49,946 bases of DNA from Sphaeroforma arctica JP610 (Eukaryota; Opisthokonta; Ichthyosporea; Ichthyophonida): contig NW_014040556.1 in the NCBI RefSeq assembly GCF_001186125.1, positions 170,772 through 220,717 on the forward strand, in the 5' to 3' direction. Made by a program: the position numbers and the translations under genes. Below, one piece after another: positions 26,243-34,589 of this stretch. The notes below the pieces were generated by a model. The model was not told where the DNA came from. It worked only from the letters and a program-made list of their open reading frames with translations, and made no database searches. The number at the start of each line of letters is the position of its first letter. Positions within the stretch are counted from its first letter, which is position 1.

Positions 26243-26923
26243 ATGGGCCTTTTGGTGCCTGCAGTGCACACTGTACTCGTATATGATGGACTAAGATACA
26301 AGGAAATGCAACCCGTCACGTATCGGCAAAAGGGGGCTGCTCTGCTCGCGCGTCTGGCGCAACTAGGGTCTGACGCGCGCGTAAGGAGCGTCTCTGACCT
26401 CAACGCGTTGCTCCGAAAATGCCCACTGCCAAATTTCGACCCCAACAACAGCTACTTTTCGCACCTAGTCGCGCAGTGCTCCACGTTCGTGTCCTGGGTG
26501 TACAGGCTCGACGTGTTCGTATCAGGCTGGCACTCTGCCACCGGCCACGTGCTACAAGGGAAATACATGTACAGGGGGTCGCCTGTTGAGGTTCTCGACA
26601 AGCAGCACTATGTATCCACCGGCAACACGCCGGGTGCTGGCACACACATAGGCGCCTTTGCCCTGGTGGAGCCCGGCTTTGTGTCATGCACGGGTAGCAG
26701 GGAAGCGGCCGCCCGGTCCGGGGGCTGTATTCTGCGATTCGAAATACCACAGCGTGTGTCCTACTACTACGACGACGGAGACTGTCTTTTAGAGCGCAAT
26801 CTGATATTCATTGATTTTGCATTCCACGGCTGGCACGAAGCCGCCGGACGTCGGATCGCAGTGGTTGATTGCGAGCTTGTGCCACACCGGGGCTATGACC
26901 CCGAACGCTTTTTTATTTCGTAA
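26243..26923 (+). CDS. ADP-ribosyltransferase-like protein, paralog 1
   Basis: 226 residues. The order of motifs fits the R-S-E class of ADP-ribosyltransferase folds: Arg-Gly in YMYRGSP (111-112), a Ser-Cys-Thr strand in GFVSCT (146-150) in place of the usual STS, the strand ILRFEIP (163-169), then CLLERN. In the paralog at 32128 a Glu precedes CIIQRN where this copy has Asp180, so activity of this copy is doubtful. Members of this fold transfer ADP-ribose from NAD to target proteins or nucleic acids. Both copies share LRKCPLPN and GHVL...YMYRG. No signal peptide or membrane segment. The fold is inferred from motifs only. Confidence 0.5.
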   Translation: MGLLVPAVHTVLVYDGLRYKEMQPVTYRQKGAALLARLAQLGSDARVRSVSDLNALLRKCPLPNFDPNNSYFSHLVAQCSTFVSWVYRLDVFVSGWHSATGHVLQGKYMYRGSPVEVLDKQHYVSTGNTPGAGTHIGAFALVEPGFVSCTGSREAAARSGGCILRFEIPQRVSYYYDDGDCLLERNLIFIDFAFHGWHEAAGRRIAVVDCELVPHRGYDPERFFIS

Positions 26924-26971
26924 CTAACGCTGCGTGAGGATTTTTTTTTTTTCTTTTCTTAATGAAACAGA

Positions 26972-27907
26972 ATGCAAAACAAAAACTGGGGCTTGATTAT
27001 TTTGTCCTGTGTGGTCTGTGCCGTCCTAATCTATCTCTGGAGACGTTCACGACAGGATGTACCAAGCGTAGTGGTAGACAGAGAGAGTGCGACGGGTACA
27101 ACCAGGGCGGGTAAGTCGTGCACATGCGACAATAAAACATCGACCACCACCGGAGGATCAACGGGTACGTCTACTGGGACGTCAACTGGTACGGGAGCGT
27201 CAGTCGCGGGCCTCAGTGCCTCCACTAGCATGTACATGCTCGCGTGGTCCAATACCGGCGACGGCGACAAAACTACGATGCCGTCGGATGGCACGGGGGC
27301 CATTGTCATGCTTGACGGGGACGACAGTGCAAGCACTGTGCGAAAATACAAAGACCAAGGGTACCTGGTCGCGGGGTACATTTCCGCCGGCAGCTGGGAA
27401 GACTGGCGCGACGACAAGTCAGAGTTCCCCGACGAGGTGTTCGGCAAGCCGTACCCGAACTGGCCCGACGAGACGCTCTTCAAGTTTGACAACTGGCCGC
27501 TGCTAATCCCCGGCATGACGAAGCGTATGCAGAAGCTCAAGGAGAAGGGGTTCGAATACGTAGAGTTTGACAACATTGAAAACTCGGACGAGAGCGACGA
27601 CGACCAGGTCGACTATACAAGGCGACTGGGCGAGGTGGCCCTTGAGATCGGTCTGGGGCCGTTGTTCAAGAACGCCGCCGATCTGATTCGGCATGATAAA
27701 ACGGTGCAAGACAATTTCGTCGGGTTTATTTGTGAGGAATCCATCCAGTGGGGTGACACAGAGGTGTTCCACGAGGTCGCCGCGGGGCAGAAGCCCATTT
27801 GGATCTTTGAGTACGACGACGTGTCCTCGTCCGATCTGGAGAAGGCCAAGTCGCACGCGACCGAAATCTGGTTGGACACAAACAACGGGTGGGAAAAACT
27901 CGCATAG
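26972..27907 (+). CDS. Membrane-anchored GH114-like glycosidase
   Basis: 311 residues. Residues 7-22 form a membrane segment near the N-terminus, followed by a basic stop and a Cys-x-Cys (50-52). Then comes a Thr/Gly/Ser linker (57-78) and a domain from about 85 to 305. The domain has hallmarks of glycoside hydrolase family 114 (endo-alpha-1,4-polygalactosaminidase): GYISAGSWEDWRDD (135-148), the GKP...WPDE region, KGFEYVEFDNIE (192-203) and CEES (254-257). Such enzymes cut galactosamine polymers. The topology puts the enzyme outside a membrane or virion. The anchor-linker design matches the pectate lyase-like gene at 41855 and two bare anchors near 44 kb. Family call good; substrate inferred. 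Confidence 0.75.
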   Translation: MQNKNWGLIILSCVVCAVLIYLWRRSRQDVPSVVVDRESATGTTRAGKSCTCDNKTSTTTGGSTGTSTGTSTGTGASVAGLSASTSMYMLAWSNTGDGDKTTMPSDGTGAIVMLDGDDSASTVRKYKDQGYLVAGYISAGSWEDWRDDKSEFPDEVFGKPYPNWPDETLFKFDNWPLLIPGMTKRMQKLKEKGFEYVEFDNIENSDESDDDQVDYTRRLGEVALEIGLGPLFKNAADLIRHDKTVQDNFVGFICEESIQWGDTEVFHEVAAGQKPIWIFEYDDVSSSDLEKAKSHATEIWLDTNNGWEKLA

Positions 27908-28011
27908 CGACAAATTCTACCAAAACGTTTATTTATTTATGAATTGTCTTTATATACATCTATCTATACAAGTTTTTGTTATCTATACAGCTAACGTGAC
28001 AAATTCTCTTC
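27908..28011. terminator. Shared 3' region of convergent viral genes
   Basis: Only 104 bases separate two stop codons. The segment GTTTATTTATTTATG gives AATAAATAAA on the minus strand for the zinc-finger gene. GACAAATTCT occurs at both ends as a direct repeat (27909-27918, about 27998-28007). Confidence 0.45.
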
Positions 28012-29877
28012 TCAACAGATCGAGAAGTAGTCGTTCAGAGTCCGCACTGGTTCAAACACTATTTTCTGGCGATACTCGATGGACTTGAGACGTCTTTTGC
28101 TTATCGGGATACTCATGTCGCCTAGATCATACAAGCGCCCAGTCGCAAGATCGTCCGTTACACTGTCATCAAATCCCGTAACCGGTTCGGGGGTTGACTC
28201 TAACGATGGTGGCACTAGTATCACGATATCAGTATCTTCGCTTGCACAAAAAACACTTGTTTGGTGATCGGCTAGTGTCATGACTTCAACCCCGTCTTGT
28301 GTGCCTAATTGGCTGGCGCGCACAATCTTTCCCGACTTTGTGACGTTAAAATTGAGAAACACACAGTATAGAACAGAAGTGTCCAAGGTTAGCGTATTGA
28401 GCCATAGGACTGTGGCGTGCAGCATACGTAGGCGCTCGCCCAAAGTTTTAGTCCGCATCTCATTGCAGTAATCTGGATTGAAGCGTATAAAAACGGAGGC
28501 TTGGTCTTGGTCTTGGGGAGTGGCGGATCCAACAGCGCGTGTGCGATATAGCCAGTCTTCGTCGTGTTCAGACCCGTGTTGAAACTCATCGGTCTCGAGA
28601 ATAATTGTATGTGCCATTGTATACTCGGAGTCCACTCGAAAGTCGCCATATTCGACCTCCCAGCGAAACACACACTGTTGATTTAGTAGGGTAAAGATGC
28701 GGTTCAGACCCTGATTTACAGTCGTTTGCTTCAGCCTGTATCGAAATGTCGGCAAGTGTACTGAGCAGAGCGATTCTTTTGGGGCTGGACGCCCGCAAGG
28801 GCAGTGTCCATCGGGGTGAAACTGCCGCACATGTGTGTCGAGAGTCTCTTGACTAACACAAGCGGCATCGCAGCTGGGGCAGGTGTATGCAAGCTCGTGG
28901 TAGTGTCTATGGCGACCAAGGGCGTCCTTATCCTTAAACGCGGCAGTACAAATACCATCGTCTAAAACCCAGCCGCACGTGAATGGACGATAGTCTGTAT
29001 GCATGTACATGTGTCGTGTAAGTTTTGACGACGTTGTAAACACTCGGCCACACGGATCCACGTCTGTACTCCCCGTGGGGACCCACATGCAAAACTTGAG
29101 ACCGTCGCCAGTGTGTAGGCGCATGTGTGCGGTTAGGCTATCCTTGCGACCATATGTCGCCATGCACGGGCCATCCTTTGAAACATAATTGCACGCATGG
29201 GGTCTATCGCTGGTGTGTACACACATGTGCTTTTTAAGACCACCTGGCTGGTTGAACGACAACCCACACGGTTCGGCATCCGGATCGTCCGGGGGAGTCC
29301 ATGTACATATGAACGATCTATTGTTTTCATGCACACTTTGTCTATGCGAAGATAAGTTGTTGTTCGTTTTAAACGAGACTCTACACGTTTCACATATAAA
29401 GGGTCTGTCGGTTCCGTGAACACTCTGCATATGCTTTTCTAGGTGACCGGATTGACGGAACGCAGTTTTACAGACATCACATACATAGGGTCTTTCGCCA
29501 GTATGAGTGCGTAAGTGTACACTTAGTGCACTCGATGTACCAAACACAGAGGTGCATGTGTCATGTGTACACTTGTAGTTCCTAACCTGAGTATGTACGA
29601 GCTCATGTGACTTGAGTGCGTCTAATCGCGAGAAACTGACCGAACAGCCTACCCACTTGCAACCGTATGGTTTCTCGCCAGTGTGGCCACGAATGTGCCG
29701 TCGCAGCGCAACATTATTGAGCCAAGTGTGTGTCTTGTCACACTCGCGCCAGATGCACACCTTTGCCAGTTTGTGGGTAGTGTTGACGTGTGCAACTAGG
29801 TCTGCACTGCTATCAAAGTGCTCTGTGCACTCACCCCATGCACAATCTAGTACTGGAGGTTTGACGCGTACTGGCAT
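28012..29877 (-). CDS. Eleven C2H2 fingers fused to a PD-(D/E)xK nuclease-like domain
   Basis: 621 residues from ATG 29877. Eleven C2H2 fingers span residues 12-354, with TGEKPY-type linkers in the first half. Fingers 7 to 10 have widened Cys-Cys loops (12, 8, 12 and 8 residues instead of 2-4), which is unusual. A small Cys/His knuckle follows near 359-374. The C-terminal domain has ...DSEYTMAHTIILETDEFQH (about 416-434), an Arg-containing helix, and VFIRFNPDY (462-470). ExDExQH...IRFNPD is the signature of a VSR/PD-(D/E)xK-like group found in protists and large viruses. The design is sequence-specific DNA binding plus cutting. Start: the only ATG before the first finger. Activity is inferred. 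Confidence 0.7.
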   Translation of the reverse strand: MPVRVKPPVLDCAWGECTEHFDSSADLVAHVNTTHKLAKVCIWRECDKTHTWLNNVALRRHIRGHTGEKPYGCKWVGCSVSFSRLDALKSHELVHTQVRNYKCTHDTCTSVFGTSSALSVHLRTHTGERPYVCDVCKTAFRQSGHLEKHMQSVHGTDRPFICETCRVSFKTNNNLSSHRQSVHENNRSFICTWTPPDDPDAEPCGLSFNQPGGLKKHMCVHTSDRPHACNYVSKDGPCMATYGRKDSLTAHMRLHTGDGLKFCMWVPTGSTDVDPCGRVFTTSSKLTRHMYMHTDYRPFTCGWVLDDGICTAAFKDKDALGRHRHYHELAYTCPSCDAACVSQETLDTHVRQFHPDGHCPCGRPAPKESLCSVHLPTFRYRLKQTTVNQGLNRIFTLLNQQCVFRWEVEYGDFRVDSEYTMAHTIILETDEFQHGSEHDEDWLYRTRAVGSATPQDQDQASVFIRFNPDYCNEMRTKTLGERLRMLHATVLWLNTLTLDTSVLYCVFLNFNVTKSGKIVRASQLGTQDGVEVMTLADHQTSVFCASEDTDIVILVPPSLESTPEPVTGFDDSVTDDLATGRLYDLGDMSIPISKRRLKSIEYRQKIVFEPVRTLNDYFSIC

Positions 29878-30133
29878 GGTTGACAATGGTGTATAAACGA
29901 ATTTGAAATTCTCGAATTACAATGTGAACTTGTGATATGTTTCACAATAGTGTAGAAATGAATTAATAATTTTCAAACTACACATTATTATACAACGATA
30001 AAAATACTGGACGCGTCTTCGTTTTAAAAGATAACAGCGTGCATGTGATATTAAGTTGTTCGGGAACAAATTAATATCCAATAGAATCCGGTCACGTGAA
30101 CAATGTTTTTATTGATAATAACAGTACTAAATC
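29878..30133. promoter_or_regulatory. Divergent AT-rich promoter region
   Basis: 256 bases between head-to-head viral genes. TTCACA/TGTGAA inverted words occur near 29925-29947. No clear TATA box at a fixed distance from either ATG. Confidence 0.4.
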
Positions 30134-30643
30134 ATGTCTGGGACAGTAGCGATAGAGGCAGGCTACCAGTTATCACTGTTAAGGGTTTCGACGTTTTACG
30201 TAAAACGAAACATCATGTTTAAGGATGACCTGCAAGTACTCTTGGACGCCCCACACAGCAACGATACGTGTGCACCACACGGCTCAGTGTATGAGATCAT
30301 CACCGACTGGATCGAACACGAAATGTGCGACCCCAGCTGGTTCGAGACGGCATTGCATGCGCACTTTTACTCAAGGGACAAGTCGTGCCAACAATTGTTG
30401 CTGGACAACAAGAACATATACCACCATCTCGGGTGCGCTGTCGGAACGCCCTCCGACCCTGTGAACTTGCGCGCGTTCCTGGTGCTTTCAGTTCCGTACG
30501 TAGACCACGTGCGCGGTAAGCTGTTTGACGAGATTCTGCGATACTACGAGCAGCAGTTTGAATCTGCGGGCAGCATACTGGACCGAGTACGGGATATAGT
30601 GGGGCAGCCGAATACGGATCAGTACGGGAGACTTGACCGGTAG
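30134..30643 (+). CDS. Unrecognised protein, likely front part of a split gene
   Basis: 169 residues from ATG 30134. I do not recognise it. It is mostly helical in character with several Cys and His (for example CAPHGSVYEIITDWIEHEMC), no signal peptide and no membrane segment. A second open frame in another phase (30633-30917) overlaps its last 11 bases and continues with similar helical composition, so a frameshift may have split one gene of about 260 codons. Confidence 0.5.
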   Translation: MSGTVAIEAGYQLSLLRVSTFYVKRNIMFKDDLQVLLDAPHSNDTCAPHGSVYEIITDWIEHEMCDPSWFETALHAHFYSRDKSCQQLLLDNKNIYHHLGCAVGTPSDPVNLRAFLVLSVPYVDHVRGKLFDEILRYYEQQFESAGSILDRVRDIVGQPNTDQYGRLDR

Positions 30644-30917
30644 GCTCCACTGGTACCGCGTGTGGGCGGCTAAGAGGATTGAGAAGACCTTGCTAGAATT
30701 GCTCTGCCGCGTGCGCGGCATGAAAGAGCATTATCATGAACTCAATGTGGTTAGGTGTGAGATTCAACTACTCTACTACTTTATCCACTACCACGAATGT
30801 CAGTTGGGGCTGGCGATCCCAATCCCCAGTGTCGACGAGGGATGCTTCCACATCTTTACAGATGAAGTCGCGAGCGACGGTCGGGAGCCGGAGACAAGTC
30901 TCCAAGAGGCACCATAG
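30633..30917 (+). pseudogene. Out-of-frame continuation of the preceding gene
   Basis: 94 open codons overlap the stop of the gene before. The first ATG is internal (30720, MKEHYHELN), which would leave a 65-residue protein. The stretch before that ATG (HWYRVWAAKRIEKTLLELL) reads as a normal amphipathic helix, which argues for a single frameshift near 30633-30643 rather than a separate gene. It runs straight into the heptamer array. Function unknown. Confidence 0.4.
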
Positions 30918-30924
30918 TACAACG

Positions 30925-31050
30925 TACAAAGTTCAAAGGTCAAAGTTCAAAGGTCAAAGTTCAAAGGTCAAAGTTCAAAGTTCAAAGGTCAAAGTTCAAA
31001 GGTCAAAGTTCAAAGTTCAAAGTTCAAAGTTCAAAGGTCAAAGTGCAAAA
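30925..31050. repeat. Heptamer array, copy 1
   Basis: About 18 head-to-tail units of AAAGTTC and AAAGGTC. It fills the gap between the split gene on + and the kinase gene on -. Four similar arrays occur at 32058, 32940, 39843 and 41468, all within the viral part. Confidence 0.95.
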
Positions 31051-31064
31051 CCTGTTCATTTTTA

Positions 31065-31793
31065 TTAATAGTCGAAAATCTGTACAAAATCCTCAGTTCG
31101 GGCGTTTTCATTCCCACAGAGCTTCAGTGCTTTTTTGAGATCGTAGACTCCGTATACAAACCCCGTTGTGTGTATCCACTCTATTAGCGATGAAATAAAG
31201 CGGTACGCGTCGCTCAAGTGTTTGGTTTCCGACTGCGAATACGTACTCTCTCCGAAATCGCCAATCACCGCCAAATTTCGTCCGCCGCGATTAATCACAA
31301 AAATGTTGGCGGCGTGTAAGTCGCCGTGGTACACACTACATTTTGACATTTCCTCGATAGAGTAAAAAACGTCAATAATGAGCACACGCAGTTCATCGTA
31401 CTCAATCGAACCCTGTCGCAGAACCTGGGTCAGATCACCCGTGGCCAGTTCCATCGCCAAAATCAAATATGTATGCGACTCTGTCGTACACTGTTGTGCG
31501 TCGTAGTAATGTAAGACGTAATCGGGGATCCGGTTGGTGAGTTCGTAGTGGATATCCACCTCCGATATGGCCTTGTTCATATTCGGCTCAAATTTTACAG
31601 CAACGGGAAAGCCGGAAACCTCCGTCTTGTAGACTACGGCCGACAAACTAGGTGATCCAATCCGGGCTCTTAGTGAAAGGTAGAGTGTACAGTTGAGCGC
31701 TGCGCGCAGTTTTTCCAGCTCGGTGTCATTAAGACTGTGAAACCGCGACTGCAGTTTGCGTTCCCACGGGATGTTTAAAAGTGATGTCTTCAT
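31065..31793 (-). CDS. Protein kinase-like protein
   Basis: 242 residues from ATG 31793. It has the ATP-site lysine in FPVAVKF (K67), a likely alpha-C Glu in ISEVDIH (E78), catalytic loop YHGDLHAANIFV (His156, Asp158, Asn163) and IGDFGES (DFG at 179-181). HGDLHxxN instead of HRDLKxxN is typical of divergent kinases in large DNA viruses and of ABC1/lipopolysaccharide kinase relatives. All residues for phosphotransfer are present. The glycine loop is weak. It is short for a kinase, with a reduced C-lobe. The open frame extends 90 codons upstream through a repeat and a gene relic, which are not part of the gene. Target unknown. Confidence 0.75.
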   Translation of the reverse strand: MKTSLLNIPWERKLQSRFHSLNDTELEKLRAALNCTLYLSLRARIGSPSLSAVVYKTEVSGFPVAVKFEPNMNKAISEVDIHYELTNRIPDYVLHYYDAQQCTTESHTYLILAMELATGDLTQVLRQGSIEYDELRVLIIDVFYSIEEMSKCSVYHGDLHAANIFVINRGGRNLAVIGDFGESTYSQSETKHLSDAYRFISSLIEWIHTTGFVYGVYDLKKALKLCGNENARTEDFVQIFDY

Positions 31794-31920
31794 CTCTAAA
31801 CTTGTGATTTGTAAAGTTACGATAACACTACTACTTATACTCGATTTACAAATCCAAATTAGATTTGCAAATGGACGACCGATCGATCCTTCGTGTCTGT
31901 CCGATGGACCTTTAGGGTGT
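31794..31920. repeat. 120-bp module R1, copy A
   Basis: Begins CTCTAAACTTGTGA and ends GACCTTTAGGGTGT. It includes a near-perfect palindrome, TTTACAAATCCAAATTAGATTTGCAAA. It abuts ATG 31793 of the kinase gene. Copies B (34467-34589) and C (40153-40274) are about 90% alike by eye and in the same orientation. In A and B it is the immediate 5' flank of a minus-strand gene, so a promoter role is plausible. Confidence 0.9.
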
Positions 31921-31946
31921 GTATTCAATAAAAATAAAAATAAATC

Positions 31947-32048
31947 ACGGCCCCTCGCAACGTCGCGACGCCATTGCACGCCCCCTGGTACGCGCCCCCG
32001 TAGATCAGGTTGGTGCCCTTGAGCTCGCAGTTCGTGGTTTTGAGTACA
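31947..32048 (-). pseudogene. Broken copy of the PL3-like pectate lyase gene
   Basis: About 100 bases match 41931-42033 in the pectate lyase-like gene, including GGTACGCGCCCCCGTAGATC. They correspond to the codons around CELKGTNLIYGGAYQG. The 14-base word CACGGCCCCTCGCA, which also precedes the intact gene's stop, stands just before it. Only this fragment remains. Confidence 0.8.
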
Positions 32049-32057
32049 AGGTACAAC

Positions 32058-32122
32058 GTTCAAAGTTCAAAGTTCAAAGTTCAAAGTTCAAAGTTCAAAG
32101 TGCAAAGGTCAAAGTGCAAAGG
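32058..32122. repeat. Heptamer array, copy 2
   Basis: Units AAAGTTC, AAAGTGC and AAAGGTC, ending 5 bases before ATG 32128 of the second ART-like gene. The array therefore sits in the position of its leader or core promoter. Confidence 0.9.
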
Positions 32123-32127
32123 TAAAG

Positions 32128-32916
32128 ATGGATGGGGTGTACTACACCGATAGTGGCAACGAATTGCTTGCATGTCTGGGAGGACCGAGCACGCCGAGTT
32201 TATACAACCAACTTTTCAGCAAACACGGCTCGCACGAAAGGACTGTGAAGGAACTCGTTGAGATGTTGGGAAGCCCGTGGCAAATTCCACAATGTTGGGA
32301 CGATCCTTTCAAAGTTTACATGTCACAGTATCATCGTGAAATCAACGGCATACTTCGAAAATGTCCGTTGCCCAATTACTCTCCCAAATCAAACTATTTC
32401 TTTCCGTTCTTGAACCGCCAATGCGCCAGTTTTCTCCCGTGCGTGTACAAACTAGACAAGCTGATCTACAAAACATACGCGAGTGAAGGACACGTTCTCG
32501 ACGAACAGTACATGTATAGAGGAACACCGCACAATGTACTGGACAAGCAAAACGTTCTGCGTGACAGCAGCGCTCTCGATCTGTTAGAGGGTCCCGTGCC
32601 CGGTATACATCTCGATGAACCGGCCTTTTTGTCCTGTACGCCCGATATTGCACACGCGGCCCGTTTTGTTCACGGGTCGCCCTGCTGCATACTGCGGTTC
32701 CAAATACCGTCAAATGTGCGCTACCACTACGATAAGCATACAAAGAATACCAGGGGAGACGAGTGTATTATTCAACGGAACACTACTCTCAAAAATTTCA
32801 AGTTCAACCCGAAGAAATGGTATGCCAGAGACGGTGGTAGCACGCGTATTGCGATCGTGGACTGTGAGTTGTACTCGAACGCAGAAGCACCGCCCAAATT
32901 TTTTAGGTACTTGTGA
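32128..32916 (+). CDS. ADP-ribosyltransferase-like protein, paralog 2
   Basis: 262 residues, paralog of the gene at 26243. Shared blocks are LRKCPLPNY, GHVLDEQYMYRGTP (Arg131-Gly132), PAFLSCTPD (167-173) and CCILRFQIP. The third motif reads GDECIIQRN with Glu212 in the catalytic place, so this copy has the full R-S-E set apart from the Ser-Cys-Thr variant. The first 70 residues are longer and unlike those of paralog 1. ADP-ribosylation of a host target is inferred from the motifs. The gene is flanked by heptamer arrays on both sides. Confidence 0.55.
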   Translation: MDGVYYTDSGNELLACLGGPSTPSLYNQLFSKHGSHERTVKELVEMLGSPWQIPQCWDDPFKVYMSQYHREINGILRKCPLPNYSPKSNYFFPFLNRQCASFLPCVYKLDKLIYKTYASEGHVLDEQYMYRGTPHNVLDKQNVLRDSSALDLLEGPVPGIHLDEPAFLSCTPDIAHAARFVHGSPCCILRFQIPSNVRYHYDKHTKNTRGDECIIQRNTTLKNFKFNPKKWYARDGGSTRIAIVDCELYSNAEAPPKFFRYL

Positions 32917-32939
32917 AGTTCGCGTGGGAGACACGAATG

Positions 32940-32976
32940 TTAAAGTGCAAGGTTCAAAGTGCAAAGGTCAAAGTTC
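32940..32976. repeat. Heptamer array, copy 3
   Basis: Five heptamer-like units (AAAGTGC, AAGGTTC, AAAGTGC, AAAGGTC, AAAGTTC), 24 bases past the ART-like stop. They are followed by a TTTATT that gives AATAAA for the minus-strand dioxygenase gene. Confidence 0.8.
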
Positions 32977-33004
32977 ATTTAGTCAAAACATTTATTCAAA
33001 TCAT

Positions 33005-34438
33005 TCAAATCACATCCGGAAGCAGCAGTGCAATCTCCCGTTCGCTGTACGCCTCGTACTTTCGAAACTGGTACGACTCAAGCGACCCCATCACCATGTC
33101 CACCACACACCGCCGCTCGCCCTTGCACACCCCAGACCCAACAGTCCGAACCGTCTTGCATTCTGGGCGCACATTGGCAGAGAACCGCTCCAGCAGATCT
33201 CTATGGTTCGTCCAATGAAGCTTGGCGTACATCGGTGGCATCTGCCCCGACTTTAGTGGCACCACCGCCTGCGTCGCCAGCAGCTCCCGCAGGTTCGCGA
33301 CCAGCGGCTCCCCAGTCGGCGACATGCGCCACCCCAAGAATTGTCGGTACATGTCTGTGCGGCGCTTCGTGGCTTCAATCTCGTGCAGGATCTTTTCATA
33401 AAACACAAGGATGTGACCAGGCGGGATCTCCACCTTGGTCCGGTCCCGCCGCATCTGCGCCTTTAGCTCTGCGCTCAGCTTGACGGTTGCAAACCCCTTG
33501 TTGCCAGACACCACCTTGTGCGACCCGGCGATGCACGAAAAGTACTGAGCCGTCGAGTCCAGGTTCCACCAGCCCCCAAACACGAGATCGTCCGCCCCGG
33601 CCAGCTTGGCCTCGTCCCGGTGCCACGCCTCCGCCGAGGCCGATTCGCCCTTCTGTCGCACCATCATGCGGTCGACCACCTGCTCAAAGTACATTGGCCC
33701 GCCTCGTGTTCCAGCCAGGGGCGCCAGGAGGGGTCTGATGATCGCGTGCGCCCACACCCTAAGTAGGCGCACAGTGGGGTTGTGGAACGATGCCGGGTTC
33801 CCGAGCGCCCCAAAGCCACCCAGTACATACTTGCTGGCGTCCGCGTTGAACTCGGGGAAGTTGGCAATCTCCGCGTCAAAGTATGCCCTCGCCTGCGCCA
33901 CGTCCAGGTCCGTCGGCACCACGGCGTACCCGTGCTTTTCGAGGTGCTCAAGCACTGTCAAATGGTCACCACCATTTCCAGGCCGTGGCTGCGGTGGTAG
34001 CGGACGGGGCTCGGGGGCCCTGGCAACAACGGCAACCTCCTCGGGTGGTCTTGGGCCGGCTTTGGAATCAACGTACGCTTGCAACATCGCATAGGCAACC
34101 ACAGAGTCGTCAATGTTGACCCAGATCACACACCCCTGCTTGTGCTGGTACGGGAGCGCTCGCTGTAGCCGCACGGGCGACTCCAGGACCCACGCATACG
34201 GCGTCTTGTACCCACTGTGCAGGGCCGGCGACCCGTGGCGGTCCGAGTGGCTTGCAAACACCTCGTTGTCCAGCTTGATACAGTCTACCAACTTGGCAAA
34301 CCCGACCACCTTTTGTCGCCCAGACTCTACTAGGCCCACAAAGCCACGGTGTGTCGCTGGCGAACCGCGGATCTCCCAGGTCTTGTTGCCGCCAAGGATC
34401 AGGTCCAGGGGTGTCTTCTTGATTATGATTCCCTTCAT
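33005..34438 (-). CDS. ASCH domain fused to a 2-oxoglutarate/Fe(II) dioxygenase
   Basis: 477 residues. Residues 1-110 look like an ASCH domain: ILGGNKTWEIRG near the start, RGFVGLVESG, VVGFAKLVDC, YAWVLE, and GCVIWVNI at the end. ASCH/PUA-like domains bind RNA or modified bases. A Pro-rich linker (125-160) leads to a phytanoyl-CoA hydroxylase-like domain (160-375). Its iron ligands are His273 and Asp275 in AWHRDE and the distal His352 in KILHEIE, with a 2-oxoglutarate Arg in MYRQFLGWR. The C-terminal 100 residues are unassigned. The pairing suggests hydroxylation of a nucleic-acid base or RNA-associated protein (inference). Module R1 copy B is its 5' flank. Confidence 0.75.
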   Translation of the reverse strand: MKGIIIKKTPLDLILGGNKTWEIRGSPATHRGFVGLVESGRQKVVGFAKLVDCIKLDNEVFASHSDRHGSPALHSGYKTPYAWVLESPVRLQRALPYQHKQGCVIWVNIDDSVVAYAMLQAYVDSKAGPRPPEEVAVVARAPEPRPLPPQPRPGNGGDHLTVLEHLEKHGYAVVPTDLDVAQARAYFDAEIANFPEFNADASKYVLGGFGALGNPASFHNPTVRLLRVWAHAIIRPLLAPLAGTRGGPMYFEQVVDRMMVRQKGESASAEAWHRDEAKLAGADDLVFGGWWNLDSTAQYFSCIAGSHKVVSGNKGFATVKLSAELKAQMRRDRTKVEIPPGHILVFYEKILHEIEATKRRTDMYRQFLGWRMSPTGEPLVANLRELLATQAVVPLKSGQMPPMYAKLHWTNHRDLLERFSANVRPECKTVRTVGSGVCKGERRCVVDMVMGSLESYQFRKYEAYSEREIALLLPDVI

Positions 34439-34466
34439 TCTTCCGTGTGTCTTGAATATCTTGAAT

Positions 34467-34589
34467 CTCTAAACTTGTGACTTGTAAAGTTACGATAACA
34501 CTACTACTTATACTCGATTTACAAATCCAATTTGGATTTGCAAATGGACGACCAATCGATCAATCGTGTCCTATGGACCTTTAGGGTGT
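34467..34589. repeat. 120-bp module R1, copy B
   Basis: Same unit as 31794-31920, with the palindromic core AAATCCAATTTGGATTT. It lies 28 bases upstream of ATG 34438 of the dioxygenase gene (minus strand). Confidence 0.9.

Noticed and set aside
30925-31050. Heptamers as nuclear-receptor (AGGTCA DR1-like) sites
   Set aside because: CAAAGTTCAAAGGTCA resembles DR1, but this follows from the heptamer repeat itself; no receptor context in a virus of a protist.
31794-32063. 90-codon N-terminal extension of the kinase
   Set aside because: Made of module R1 and the lyase relic, starts without ATG; ATG 31793 fits the kinase.
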